Shown piece after piece: positions 45,132 to 54,500 of a stretch of 64,000 bases of DNA. The position numbers and the translations under genes are program-made. The notes under the pieces are model-generated. The model ran no database searches and was not told the origin of the DNA. It saw nothing but the letters and a program-made list of their open reading frames with translations. Within the stretch, counting starts at the first letter, position 1, and each line of letters begins with the position of its first letter. Source of the DNA: Tubiluchus corallicola (Eukaryota; Priapulida; Priapulimorpha; Priapulimorphida; Tubiluchidae); contig JAQGDQ010000945.1 of assembly GCA_030141605.1 (NCBI GenBank), positions 1 through 64,000 of the forward strand, read 5' to 3'.

Positions 45132-47318
45132 GCAATAAATGCAATTCAAATTTAAAATTGTATAGCAAACAGCCAAAATTATGTAGCAAATAAAATTTTC
45201 AGTAGCATTAGAATGCATTTGATAAGGTTACATGTTTTTGTATCTTCTGTAGGAATGATGAACTTGCCAATTTGCCCTCAGTCAAACAACTGAAATCAAA
45301 ATTTACAGAGCAGGATCAGCCAGTGCTAAAGGTACCAGTATTTCTTGTTGTAGATAGTATAGATGTGTATTGTTTAATAAAATAACCATTGGTTAAGATT
45401 TCATGTTTCCGTAGAATGCTAGTATTCAGTTTTAGTAGCAAATTAACCTGATTACCTATCAAACTTAAAAAGATTCTGGCATTTTTAAGAGTAAATAGAT
45501 AATAATCTTTTATTTTTCTACTAATGATAATAATTGTTTTTGTTTATGCAGTTGCACAGCATAACTGCGAGGGACCTATCTCGGGGCAACTTTGAGAGAT
45601 TAAGGCACCAGCGTTCTCCCATGAGCCCTGATCATCCTGCTGACATTACTGTAAATACTAGCAATCTCCAACAGATGCAGGGCAATGATTTGATGTTTAG
45701 TGCCCCTAATCTCACTCACAGCACTCCGGTGAAGAAAGAATCATCTAAATCTTATAAATTTGTAAAGACAAATCGTTTCTATCAGGACGACAAAGACAAA
45801 ACCGTGAGTCAGCCGGACTTGTCGTCTGTTGGCTTGCATGTACCAAAAAATAAGGACTTTCATCTCACTGCTAATAATAGTTTTTATTATATGGCTAATG
45901 ATCTGTCTCCACCAGTAACAGTGCCTTACCGTAGTGGTCAAGTAAACCTAAACACTTCGAGTCCTATTCTTTATGGTAGCCCCACTGAACAAGTAAAATC
46001 ATCTTCAATCAATGTGCAAAATCAACCTTTTGTCTCTCCTAATCGTCCTAATGATGTTCCAGTAATGACATCATCGACACCGGGTCTGATGTCAACTAGT
46101 CCAAACCGACGCGAGGTAAAGAGGACGTTCAGTAGCAGCCGTAAAACTGAGACAAAAACAAGGTCAAATAAGCATGGTGATCCTTCACTTCCTGTGCACA
46201 GCATGCCGGATTTGGTGCATGACTTTAGGGAGCCTAATGAACCAGGAAACTTATTGAATTCTCGAAAGAAATTTGACAGAGAAGATGACTTACCACACGC
46301 CATACTCGATAAACCTACAACAAGCTTGAAAACGACTAAAACGGAAATACATCGCAGTCCTGATGGAAAGAGGAAAACAGAAAAAGTTACTAAAGTGACG
46401 CGGACGACGACGACTACGACAAAGACAGTGAAGAAGCTTCTGAATGACAAAGGAGAAGTTGTGGATGCTGATGAACCAGTAGCAGATAGAGCAAAGCAAA
46501 CACATGACACATCACCGAAAGAAAACGTCAAGAATAATGTTGAACCACCACCAGATTACAATATCAGGGAAGTTGCTCGCACTCCTTCACCGGATTACGA
46601 AACTAAGAATCTCAAATCTCCTGATATCGATTATCCAGGGACGGAACATTTTTGGGACAGACAGGGCTCTACGAACTTGTATGCAGAACCTCAGTTTCGG
46701 CCAATTTCTCCTGAATATTTTGAGTCTATGGAAGAGTCTTCTCGATCCAAAGTTCACCGAAGTCAGTCAGCACGTGAGCCACGCCACGTGCGACCCGAAA
46801 AAATGCGATTGCGAGAATCATATACACCTGCTGCTAATCACCCAAGAGTGAACCAGCTGAAAGCTGCCAGCTTTCAGGACGTTACACATTCCAAAAATCA
46901 ACATCTCACTAGAAGTCATGGTGAAGAGGTTGACCGTAGCAGACCCAGGCCGGGGACAAATGAAATTTCCACCATCAAAGAAAACTACGAGATGGGAAAT
47001 GAAAGCAGGCCTTTTGCACAAGGCAATCACATAGCAGCAAGCAACCCGAATGTGACTCGGAGTGATTACCAGAATACCCCCCTTCACACAAACTCGATAT
47101 ATTCTAACCTATCTTCCAGTCAGCCGGATCTAAGCAATGTCCATTCCGTCAGACGTAGCCGAGAGGAACCTCTTCACTTGCAGCGAGTGAAGAAACGCAA
47201 GCAACCAAGCGCTGTACTTGCTAGAGCAAGCTTCTGGGATCAGAGAGTCGAACAGAAGAAAGTCTCCGATCAGGAAGCAGGCTTAGAGTACTATCCTCGA
47301 ATGGACCCAATAAATTAA
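19088..47318 (+). CDS. Rab-binding-domain protein with two I-set Ig domains (Slac2/MyRIP-like N-terminus)
   Basis: Coding exons: 19088-19197, 23270-23491, 24324-24442, 25188-25346, 27017-27100 (optional), 29236-29339, 29864-29944, 30461-30565, 31308-31442, 32443-32633, 32963-33142, 34247-34484, 35070-35172, 35449-35628, 36262-36432, 37126-37260, 37889-37992, 39279-39374, 39460-39533, 40410-40602, 41298-41531, 41976-42796, 44028-44152, 44400-44472, 45253-45331, 45552-47318. The sum is 5,883 nt, 1,960 aa, with phase kept at every junction. Domains: Rab-binding helix and zinc finger (1-about 150), acidic linker, Ig1 (about 577-670), Ig2 (about 671-772), Pro-rich repeats (about 1007-1280), disordered basic tail (1373-1960). 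No signal peptide or transmembrane segment is seen. The Rab-binding domain predicts binding of Rab27 or a relative on secretory organelles. Intracellular I-set domains usually bind cytoskeletal or muscle proteins, so an organelle-to-cytoskeleton adaptor role is inferred. There is no C2 domain, so it is not a synaptotagmin-like protein. Confidence 0.88.
19198..23269 (+). other. Intron 1 of the Rab-binding/Ig gene
   Basis: A 4.07-kb intron. It contains a (TA)n run at 22518-22566 and, from about 22580 to 22900, many TAATGCAATGCAATG words. Open frames up to 100 aa (for example 20090-20356 and 21011-21313) are unsupported by similarity or splice sites. Confidence 0.65.
22518..22900. repeat. (TA)n microsatellite followed by degenerate TAATGCAATG repeats
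   Basis: About 48 bp of alternating TA leads into about 330 bp in which TAATGCAATGCAATG, GATGTGATRTGA and related words recur with spacing of roughly 60-110 bp. This is low-complexity sequence with no coding sense. Confidence 0.75.
24182..24257 (+). other. Possible alternative terminal exon repeating the end of the zinc finger
   Basis: A good acceptor (CACTTTTCAG) lies at 24181. Spliced from exon 2 (phase 2), the frame reads RWICGKCRYREEAVG and runs to TAG at 24255-24257. It resembles the W-x-C-x-x-C...R end of exon 2 (WVCNVCEKQR). Use of this exon would give a truncated protein of about 136 aa with only the Rab-binding part. It could equally be chance. Confidence 0.3.
27017..27100 (+). CDS. 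Candidate symmetrical (phase 1-1) exon of the Rab-binding/Ig gene
   Basis: Acceptor AACCTCTTTCAG and donor GTAAGT enclose 84 nt that open in exactly the phase left by exon 4 and close in the phase needed by the exon at 29236. The 28 codons can therefore be included or skipped without a frameshift. The peptide contains HSCLKEVLLQLSQSLLSSM, predicted helical and Leu-rich. It weakly echoes the next exon (HAMVKELLQQMMKDV). It may be an alternative exon, possibly duplicated from its neighbour. Confidence 0.55.
27878..27910. repeat. (ACATAG)n microsatellite
   Basis: Five hexamer copies with one variant, followed by ATTTTATTTATCTCC. The layout (hexamer run against a T-rich flank) resembles the tail of a retroposed element on the minus strand, but no body is recognisable. 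Confidence 0.7.
28705..29120. mobile_element. Possible MITE bounded by inverted GTCARTTGACGCA motifs
   Basis: AAGAACCATCTGCGTCAATT near 28705 is repeated in inverted form near 29095-29120 (GTCAGTTGACGCATTCTGG, then TCTTTCT). Both contain the palindrome-like TGCGTCARTTGACGCA. The 415-bp span has no coding sense. No target duplication is evident. Confidence 0.35.
30957..31020 (-). repeat. 5S rRNA-like fragment, minus strand
   Basis: The plus strand reads CGACCACCCATC, then GACTAGACTTGGTATTGCTT, then AACTTCGGTCAC. This is the reverse complement of the 5S rRNA region GTGA-CCGAAGTTAAGCA...GGCC...GGATGGGTGACC with several changes. It lies in an intron of the Rab-binding/Ig gene. It is degenerate and lacks a complete 120-nt gene. 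Confidence 0.5.
31891..31933. repeat. (TA)n microsatellite
   Basis: An alternating TA run interrupted by ATACATACATA, in the intron between 31442 and 32443. The rest of that 1-kb intron holds the SINE at 32115-32430. Confidence 0.9.
32115..32430 (+). mobile_element. tRNA-derived SINE, copy A, with (ATT)n tail
   Basis: A pol-III-like head with a B-box-like GGTCGTGAGTTCAATACTG is followed by a shared body (GTGGTATTTAAGGTAAAA, then TAGTCTCTGTTATGTAAGTG, then TAGATTTGTTATTTA) and the end CCAAAAGCCGATTTTGAATA, AAGG and a TTATTATT tail. The minus-strand sequence at 59536-59772 shares head, body and tail in the same order. The insertion ends just before the exon at 32443. Confidence 0.8.
33717..33916. 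mobile_element. hAT-type MITE with perfect 8-bp target duplication
   Basis: A 200-bp element with ends CAGTGGCGGCTCGT and, reverse complemented, CAGTGGAGGTTCGT. It is flanked on both sides by an identical GAAATAAC (33709-33716 and 33917-33924). An 8-bp duplication and CAGTGGCGG-like ends are typical of the hAT superfamily. It is non-coding and lies in the intron between 33142 and 34247. Confidence 0.9.
35070..37260 (+). other. Tandem I-set immunoglobulin domains (four exons)
   Basis: Each domain is split over two exons. Ig1 (35070-35172, 35449-35628) begins PSFRLKPKDC and has FWYKD and DDAGEYLCVAVNEVGEC, the typical F-strand. Ig2 (36262-36432, 37126-37260) begins RPPIFKVKIRN and has EFMCIVDGFPIPSLTFFRNG, then EFKAVVKNKLGTAEC. 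Ig1 keeps the F-strand cysteine but has Arg/Ser where the B-strand cysteine belongs. Ig2 keeps the B-strand cysteine but has Ala at the F-strand position. Neither can form the canonical disulfide, which fits intracellular Ig domains of the titin/palladin kind. Confidence 0.88.
36644..36729. repeat. Intronic hairpin, about 36-bp arms with a 13-nt loop
   Basis: The left arm, 36644-36680 (AACCAGC, then TAAAGTTAAATGAAACATAA), is matched by the inverted right arm 36694-36729 with about three mismatches. It lies in the intron that splits Ig2 (36433-37125). The size is that of a pre-miRNA stem-loop or a very short palindromic MITE. I cannot tell which from sequence alone. Confidence 0.75.
37993..39278 (+). 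other. Introns downstream of the Ig block, no supported content
   Basis: The 1.3-kb intron before the exon at 39279 has open frames up to 115 aa (38753-39100) without similarity or usable splice sites. The introns 39534-40409, 40603-41297 and 41532-41975 are AT-rich and I see nothing further in them. Confidence 0.6.
41976..42796 (+). other. Exon with 11 tandem DVTVSAPVSKK repeats
   Basis: After a Pro-rich lead (TPPAGATVTLSPQMSPQ), about eleven units of roughly 17 residues follow: [D]-V-T-V-S-A-P-V-S-K-K plus a variable Pro/Glu/Ser hexamer. One unit is partly duplicated (KKHAPVSKKHEPVPSD). The nucleotide sequence is repetitive too, which is why long spurious frames appear in every other frame, including on the minus strand. 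It is probably disordered, with many Ser and Thr phosphorylation candidates. Its function is unknown. Confidence 0.85.
42797..44027 (+). other. Intron with AT-rich palindromic repeat at about 43550-43890
   Basis: Within this 1.2-kb intron, 43550-43890 is filled with GAATTCGA, GATTCAAATTGAATTC and similar words and ends in TGTTCACCCCTA. That resembles the AATTCGAA-rich MITE type often ending in TAGGGGTG. No clear left end or target duplication is seen. Confidence 0.4.
44473..45252 (+). other. Intron with (TA)n at 45088-45130
   Basis: A 780-bp intron. Apart from the TA microsatellite at 45088-45130 I see nothing in it. Confidence 0.7.
45552..47318 (+). other. Terminal exon: long disordered C-terminal region
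   Basis: A single 1,767-nt exon encodes 588 residues rich in Ser, Pro, Arg and Asn, without a recognisable fold. Short S-x-P-[DN]-[LV] motifs recur at 45699, 45807, 46200, 47040 and 47118 (SAPNL, SQPDL, SMPDL, SNPNV, SQPDL). A basic, Thr-rich run (VTRTTTTTTKTVKK) lies at about 46390-46430 and a conserved-looking ASFWDQRVEQ near the end. The stop is TAA at 47316-47318. Confidence 0.85.
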
Positions 47319-50300
47319 GAAGTCATTACATTGTTCCTGTAATGTTTTAAAGGAAGCTTCTTGGTAATGTGTTTCTTTTGGCTGGCTAATTGGCTGTTTT
47401 CCAGAAAAGGAAATTGGATAAAAGAAAAAAAAGAGACAGTGTAAAATAGCTTTTTAAATGCCTGGTGGCTTGTCGTTTATTCCAAGGGAAGAATTGTAAA
47501 AAATATAGCATATTAATGCTAAAAATAGACATTTTCTATGGTAATACGTTCCTTTGTAATGATGTTTGCATTGATTTAACATGTGTTCTAATGAAATTGA
47601 TGTAATAATTGTAAATTATTTAATCTTGAAATTAATATTGTTTTCTTCTGTTTAATGTAAAACTACTGGTCTATAGTTATTAATTATGTGGTGCTAATAT
47701 ATAAATTAATTTTTCTGCAAGTAATATTAAAGTTTGTTTGGAGTACCGCAAGTCTGAATACAACCTAAATACACTATAATTTGTCAAATACACTTGTATT
47801 TACTTGTACGTGTTAATTGTGTTAATTCTACTGGTATATGTCTGCATTAACAGCCGCATGTCTATGTCTGAAAGTCCAGCATGTTTTATCATTTTTGGTC
47901 ATTTGTATATCAAATAAAAAATTCTGATCTAGTGTTTTTTCACTTAAGTGAAACCCTAACGTTTTGGATATTCAGGTCCATTTTTTTGTAAAAAAATTGT
48001 ACTGGTCAATGTAATTTTAGAACATGATCTGATTAGGTAGACCTTTTATATTTTGGCATTTTCCCAAAAAAACGTGACTAGCATCTGCCCAATTTTTGCC
48101 AAGTTTTGACAAACCATGCATCATGAAGGTTTTGAAAGAAGTTCTTTAGCTCTCTGAAAGAGGAGGAAATAGGTGACAATGCACTCACTGTTGGTTGTTT
48201 TTAAAAAGAGCTCACCTGTGTAAATTAGAACAATGCAGTTTTAAATTCCAGTTTGAGGATTTTTCTTTAGGAGAACTTATAAGATGCATGGCCATAGTCA
48301 TCACGCCATCATTGACAATGCCCAATGATCATAGCCCTTTATATTTTGCTATTTTATTTAAATTTGTATGACTACAACAGTGTACAAGTACACTCATCTT
48401 AGTTTGGTACACCTTGCATTATATGTAAAATGCATTCTATTATAGTTATGTATATTTTATTAATAGTTTAAGCAATTCTTGTGTGAGTAATTGTTTAATA
48501 ATGTTACTAAGTACTAATGATGACAGTAAGTCTGATAAGGTGGTTGTGTCAGTACATATTAATATTATTATTGTAACCTTTTTATGTTTACCTTTTTACA
48601 TCTTTTATTTCTTGGTTGTTTTATTCCTCCATTAACGTTTGAGCATAGTTTTATAAAGCGCATATTTGTTTATAGTGGTTATTAACCTACTATTTTGTTA
48701 CTGTGTGTAGCCGTTGTTATTGTTACATGCCTATTTTCACTAGTTTCTCTCATTTTAGCATAATAGTTTTTAATTTTGCTATTCAGTGCATAATATTCAA
48801 GAGAATCATGCGTTGTGTAAACGAGTAAAAGTGTTTTTGCATAGTTTTTACATTTATACATGCACTGTGTGTAGGCTTATACACACAATAATTAGGGTAA
48901 AGTGGGGAATATGAACTCCTTAAGCAAAAATTGGGTTTTGATCTACTCTCATTAGGCTTCAACCCTTGCAAGAGTGTTGTGCAGATGGCTGGGGCTGCCA
49001 GTTTATTATGTATTTCAACATTTATCGACTAATTATACAAATATTTGTAAGAGATCGAATTCAAAATTAACCAATCAATCAAATTACCTCAATCAGTCTT
49101 TTTTTGTATTTCGGCAATTTTGAAACTGTCACAAGTAGGATATCCTAATAACAACGGGCGGCTCGTGCGTCATGAAACTAAAGATTTGTTCTAGATGTTC
49201 TGTGAATCTCTTTTGATTACGGTTTTTGCATGAAACTAGCACGTTTTTTTTAAAACTGGTGATGCATGATACATACCTTGACCTTGTCACATTTCATTCA
49301 ATACTTTCTTCTTGGACAAAAATGTCAGTTCACTCTCTGATTTACTGTTCCATTGTGCCATGTTTTGCTTCCGCGCATATGTGTAGGTGATATCTTTTGC
49401 CGTAGCCTGCTGTCGACTTTTATGGGCTATGAAAGTGTAATGCTTGAAGTTGGTAAAATTAAATGTCTTTTAAGCTGGGAAAATTTAACACACCTGAGAA
49501 CCTTGACTTTTACGCGGAAATTCATCGTCTGTAATTCGGTTGCTCTATTAAGCTAGACTTAGTTATAATTGATTGATTTTACAGTCTAAAAATTAAAGTT
49601 TATGATGCACCAAAGCGTTCAGTGTCTGGAAGTGAGAATTGAAGAAAACGAATGTTGTCAGTGGTTCATGAAACCAAAGATTTTGTCGGGCCAAGCTGGG
49701 TGTTCCTGTTTTTTAAGCGTCTAGCGTGCAGCGTCTGTTCCTCAACCAGCTATTCCTCTGGGAATTATTATACGAATAAATAACATAAAAAAGAGAAAGC
49801 ACTGCAGAAATTTGATGTCACCCATTTTGTTTTTTCTAAGAAGAACAGACGCATTGATGTTGACATACCACTCAGTGAGCACTAGATGCTGGAGAACCTG
49901 GTGCATTAAAAGCAATGAATTGGCCCTTGACCTAATAATTTGGGGTTATCAGATGACCATCAAAGTAGACTGTTCCACAATTGCATGGTTATAACAGCAA
50001 CAGTGCAGTATTTACTTTGAGTTTGCTTATAATCAGCAAAAGTAACAATATCAAAAGCAAATATAAAAGTATGTTACTATTTACATTACATAATTATGAA
50101 TAAATTTTGATATTTACAGTGGTGTTTTGTTTTCGTTAAATTAAGATTTCCGAATGATAGAAATCGTAGAACCTTGTATATGTTATGATAATTATATAAT
50201 ATGCCACGTAAACTATCATTACAGATGGAGAACAGAAGCATCGAGTATAAAAGATGGCATTGGCAGCCGTGAGATTCAAAGTTTCAAATGTGAGCTTAAT

Positions 50301-51567
50301 TCAGAGTACATACTATAGCATGTTTTTAGGTTGGTACACAATGACACAAAAGCAGAAGCTCAGTAGGCCTAACGTGGCGTTAACCTGGCATTATCTACCC
50401 GCAGAATAGCTGCGAAATAAAAATCAATAGGAAATATCTGCAGAAAAAATAACGCATAATTAATTAATGTCTGATTAACGAGTGCATTGAAAACAATATA
50501 AACCAATTTTGTCTATTCCGCATCCCATAACGCATACGCATTCCGGATATCAGGTAAACGCCACTCAAGACACGTCGTTGCCCCACCACTAACACTACCG
50601 CCCACAACAAGAATAGCAAATTATTCGGACCCTCATAAATGTTTGATTTCTCTCCCTCTTCAGCAGGCAATAATTTGTCTAAATCAGATCCCAATAGATA
50701 AATCACGAAAATTTGCCGCGTGTTGATTCCTTTTAGAGCCATAAGTAATCAGGTTAATTACTAATTACTTTGCATACACGCTTAATTAACAAGATTCCAT
50801 GTAAGTTTTATGACCCTGTGATTCTGAGAGCTCTGTTTTATTAATGTTCGGCAACGCGAAGGATTGCATGATGATAGTAACAGTTCATGAGAAATTACGG
50901 CAGTGGTACCAAAGTGAATCAATGGCGGATATATTCGCCCGCAATTGGTTTGTTTTAGTTCGCGTAACGGGAAGGATATCTTTTCATTTTGAAAATTCTC
51001 TGGAATATTTAGCATCTAATGTTACCTGGAAAATATGGGCACAAAAAGGATGGTAAATGACAATGTGACTACCTTAAGGTGATTACTTTTCATGTGTTAT
51101 TTCTAGTGCTTCGACTAACGAAGTTATTATTAAAATAGAATCCGTAGAAGAAGGCATTATAAACAGTGCGCTAACTAAGCTTATGCAAAAAAGAATGAAT
51201 ATTGAAAGGCTATGAAAAAGTGAAACACTGTGGTTGTATATATAACACGTATTGCGAAACGAATTCTGTCTGGATGGAAGATGACGTAAACATCGAAGTA
51301 TTGTCATTAACACAGATTGACAAGTGATACGTATATGGTTTGTCTGCAAATAGTTGACTATTATGAAACGTACTACTTTTTCCATTTTCAGGCTATGGCA
51401 TATGCAGGAAAAATCGTAAAGAGCTTCAAGAGGAACAAGTCACACTAGGATGCCGTTTTTGTATCTAACACGTAAAGTTCTAAGTCTAAGCACAAGTCCT
51501 GAATAGTTCCTCATTACACGTAACAAAAAAAATTCAGGCGAGTTTTAACTGCACCTATAAGGTGATT
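47319..51567. other. 3'UTR and intergenic region before the galactosyltransferase
   Basis: The first 600 bp are probably the 3'UTR of the Rab-binding/Ig gene. The remainder is AT-rich. A minus-strand ATG frame at 50464-50742 (92 aa, with a hydrophobic LLFLLWAVVLVVG stretch) is the longest frame here but has no recognisable similarity. Confidence 0.6.
47913..47918 (+). terminator. Candidate polyadenylation signal (AATAAA)
   Basis: The first canonical AATAAA after the stop of the Rab-binding/Ig gene, about 600 bp downstream. An ATTAAA-type variant at about 47726 is an alternative. Confidence 0.5.
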
Positions 51568-54500
51568 ATGCAGTCAACAACGGGTCACAACGGCAAACTT
51601 ATTGATTTCTTCATTGTTGTTACTGTTTTGTCATTAACATGTTTTATTTTTATGTACGGTTTCACGGAAAATGATGTTTTCATTAAGGCTTCATCACAGT
51701 TAAAACATTCGGGGAAAAAACCGCGTGTGACATTATTCATAGCAGTAGCAAGTGCTTACAGAGATAGATTACATAGGAGAAACATCTTAAGAAGCACGTG
51801 GCTGAACGTCTCTAAAGCCCAAGATGTCAGTTACATGTTCTTTACGGATCACATCAACAACAAAGGCGAAGAAATTAATGAGTTCTACACTCGCGAACTA
51901 AAAGAAGAACAGTCTCTCTACGGAGATCTGGTGTTTACAGATGTGCCATCAGGTCTGAACAATGCCCGGAGATTATTATGGATTATGGATTGGGCTCTAA
52001 TGCGATATGATTTTTCTTACTTTTTAAAGGCCGACGATGATGTATTCATTTGTATGGAGAGACTTCTGTCTGAGCTTCCATTCAGACCTAAGCAACTTCT
52101 TTATTGGGGTTTTGCAAACTGCCGACGAAGGACAGGTAACTAATTCAAGAATAGCATGTAATTCTCCAAAGCACACATTGTTTATGACTTTTTGGTTAGA
52201 TAGTTCAGCGCAGTTGTAAGACACCATGCGTAGGTGATTAATTTTTGTTATTATTCGCCATGATTAATTACGTACACTTAGAGTAGGCGAGCCGTCAATA
52301 GTGTTGTTTTCCTGGTTACTTCTTCTCGAGAGTCGGTTACTGCTAATTCTTTCAGGCCAGAAATCCGACTCATATGCAAAGTCGAGTCGGTCGAGCGGCA
52401 CAGTTATATGGTAGGTCTTCTTACTGTTCTGAATTCTTTCAATGGACGCATCACACGCACATTCTGCATTTCAATGTCAGTTTTAATATCCTATTCAGCG
52501 TAGTTTTCATGGGCGGATTTAGGTTTCTCGGTAATATTTATACGAGGTTTGATCGATGGCTTCATAGAGTTGATCACATTTTTATCAGTAGCAGCAGCAG
52601 AATGTTTATTATCCTCAGTCATACTTGCTGATGGAGGGAAACTGTAACCGTCGCACTGTAAGTGAGGAATGTGCGCATTGAATAATTCTCCACTCTTGCA
52701 GTTTGACCTTGAGCTGACCTTTTCATGCTAGCTATACCAGTTGCAATTGTAACGCTGTTTTTCATGCAGTTTTGTACAAACATTTCGATTTTATTCAATC
52801 GATCTAATATAGAAATTTACTCCAGGTGAGACTGCTGGCACTCTGTCAAAGTCAGTTGCGAAAAATAGTAGCATACGCTATTCCTGATCAGCTTTCTGCA
52901 ATGCGGTAAACACGTCCCCGACATTTAGCCTTTTTTGCGGATTTTAGGAAAGTCCCCTTTCTGGTGATTGTTGTGCGCGATGATATTGCATTTATGTTGT
53001 AGTTGTAGCTACATTTATGTTGTCATCTTTGTAAAAGTTGCAGACAGTGGTTTTAGTGTCCTCGATTGTGTATTTATTCGTGTAATGAATGCTGCAGGAC
53101 ATAATGCACAGGGTTACCACTGGTTTCATCCTCGTCGTCTGACATGTTTCATCAATGGCTCTACACAATAGCCATTCAATCACCTGGCATCCTCGTTGAT
53201 TACCTGCAGTGAATTATCTGCACCAGTACTCTACATGGATACAGATTATAATCGTAATGGTTTTTTCTATTTCTTAAATTTAGGTCACACATTTGAATGA
53301 TAAACGTGCAGTGTCACTAGGCCTTGCTTCAAAATGCTTACACTCATACAAGTTGTATTTATCAACTCACGTTTAAGTTCTACATTTTTAGTAAATCAAC
53401 TGAAAGAAAAACAATAGTACGTTAATCGCCATGTTTTCTCACTGTCTGAGCATATTTTTCTGTCAGCTGATATCACATTAATGCAATCACCAATGTTTAC
53501 TAATGAATTGATTTTGACTTTAAAGCTCTGTTAGCAAGTATTTTGCTTGATCTTGACCTTGAATGATCTTGAAACATTATTTTCTGATAGACCATATGCA
53601 TTTATATCAGCCGGTAACACGTTTATGCCATTTTAAATGTAACCTAGTTGAGTTGTTTTGAGCAGCGTTTGGTGGCCACTTTGAATGTAAAGCCTTATAA
53701 CTTTTTCCTCAAAAATGAATTCCAGGGAATTTTGAATATGTTTTTTGGACTACTTTCTGGGGATTTTGAATACGTTCTTCTGGACGCTTTCTGGATGTCT
53801 GTGCAAAAATTCAGCTTCACATTATTTTTGTCCAGGTCATATGTTTTTTTTTTGGGGGGGGGGGAGAGTAATTTGACTGTACTATAAGTAAAGGTCACAT
53901 CTGCTAGGCATAGTTCGCAGGAAATGGTGCGACTAATTCTTTATTTATTTGATAGCCATTCATTTGTTTTAGCCAAAACAAAATAACAAAAAAGATACGG
54001 CACTATAAACTGACCAGGGAGGCCTTTACAAGGTGAGAAGACCACCGCATGACGTACAAGCCGCCCAAAGTAAAGTGCAGAGTTACATGGTGAATATAGA
54101 TAATAATGAAATGTGACCATAGCACTCTTTTACATGCATTATCACAAAAAGAAAAAACATGTCACTCCAATAGTCATGTCTGTTGCATAACTAACCGAAA
54201 AGAAAATCACAGTCACATTTATAATGTTTTAAAAGTATAGTTCACTCACACAACAATTGGTAATATTACAAGAGAAAGAATATGTGTACAAAAAGAAATT
54301 TTTAATGTATTTTTTAATCCTTGATAAGAATGGGTGAAAACATTATCAATAATTAACTGCGGAGTATTGGACACTAGTGCGTAAATAATATAATCATTTG
54401 AGTTTTCTTTCGGCGAAAACATGTACATGTTCATAAACATGTCGACGTACTGTATTATCTTTATAATGAATATTATACGAGTGAAAACCTGAACCGCTAA

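Noticed and set aside
46022-46531. 169-aa minus-strand ORF opposite the terminal exon
   Set aside because: Shadow of the Ser/Thr/Lys-rich sense exon; no similarity and no splice sites.
50464-50742. 92-aa minus-strand ORF with a hydrophobic segment
   Set aside because: No homology and no polyadenylation or splice support; membrane-like stretches are common in AT-rich random frames.
52356-52410. Possible exon between the two galactosyltransferase exons
   Set aside because: Good acceptor and donor, but its length (55 nt) breaks the frame of the following exon and it does not resemble the missing GT31 segment.
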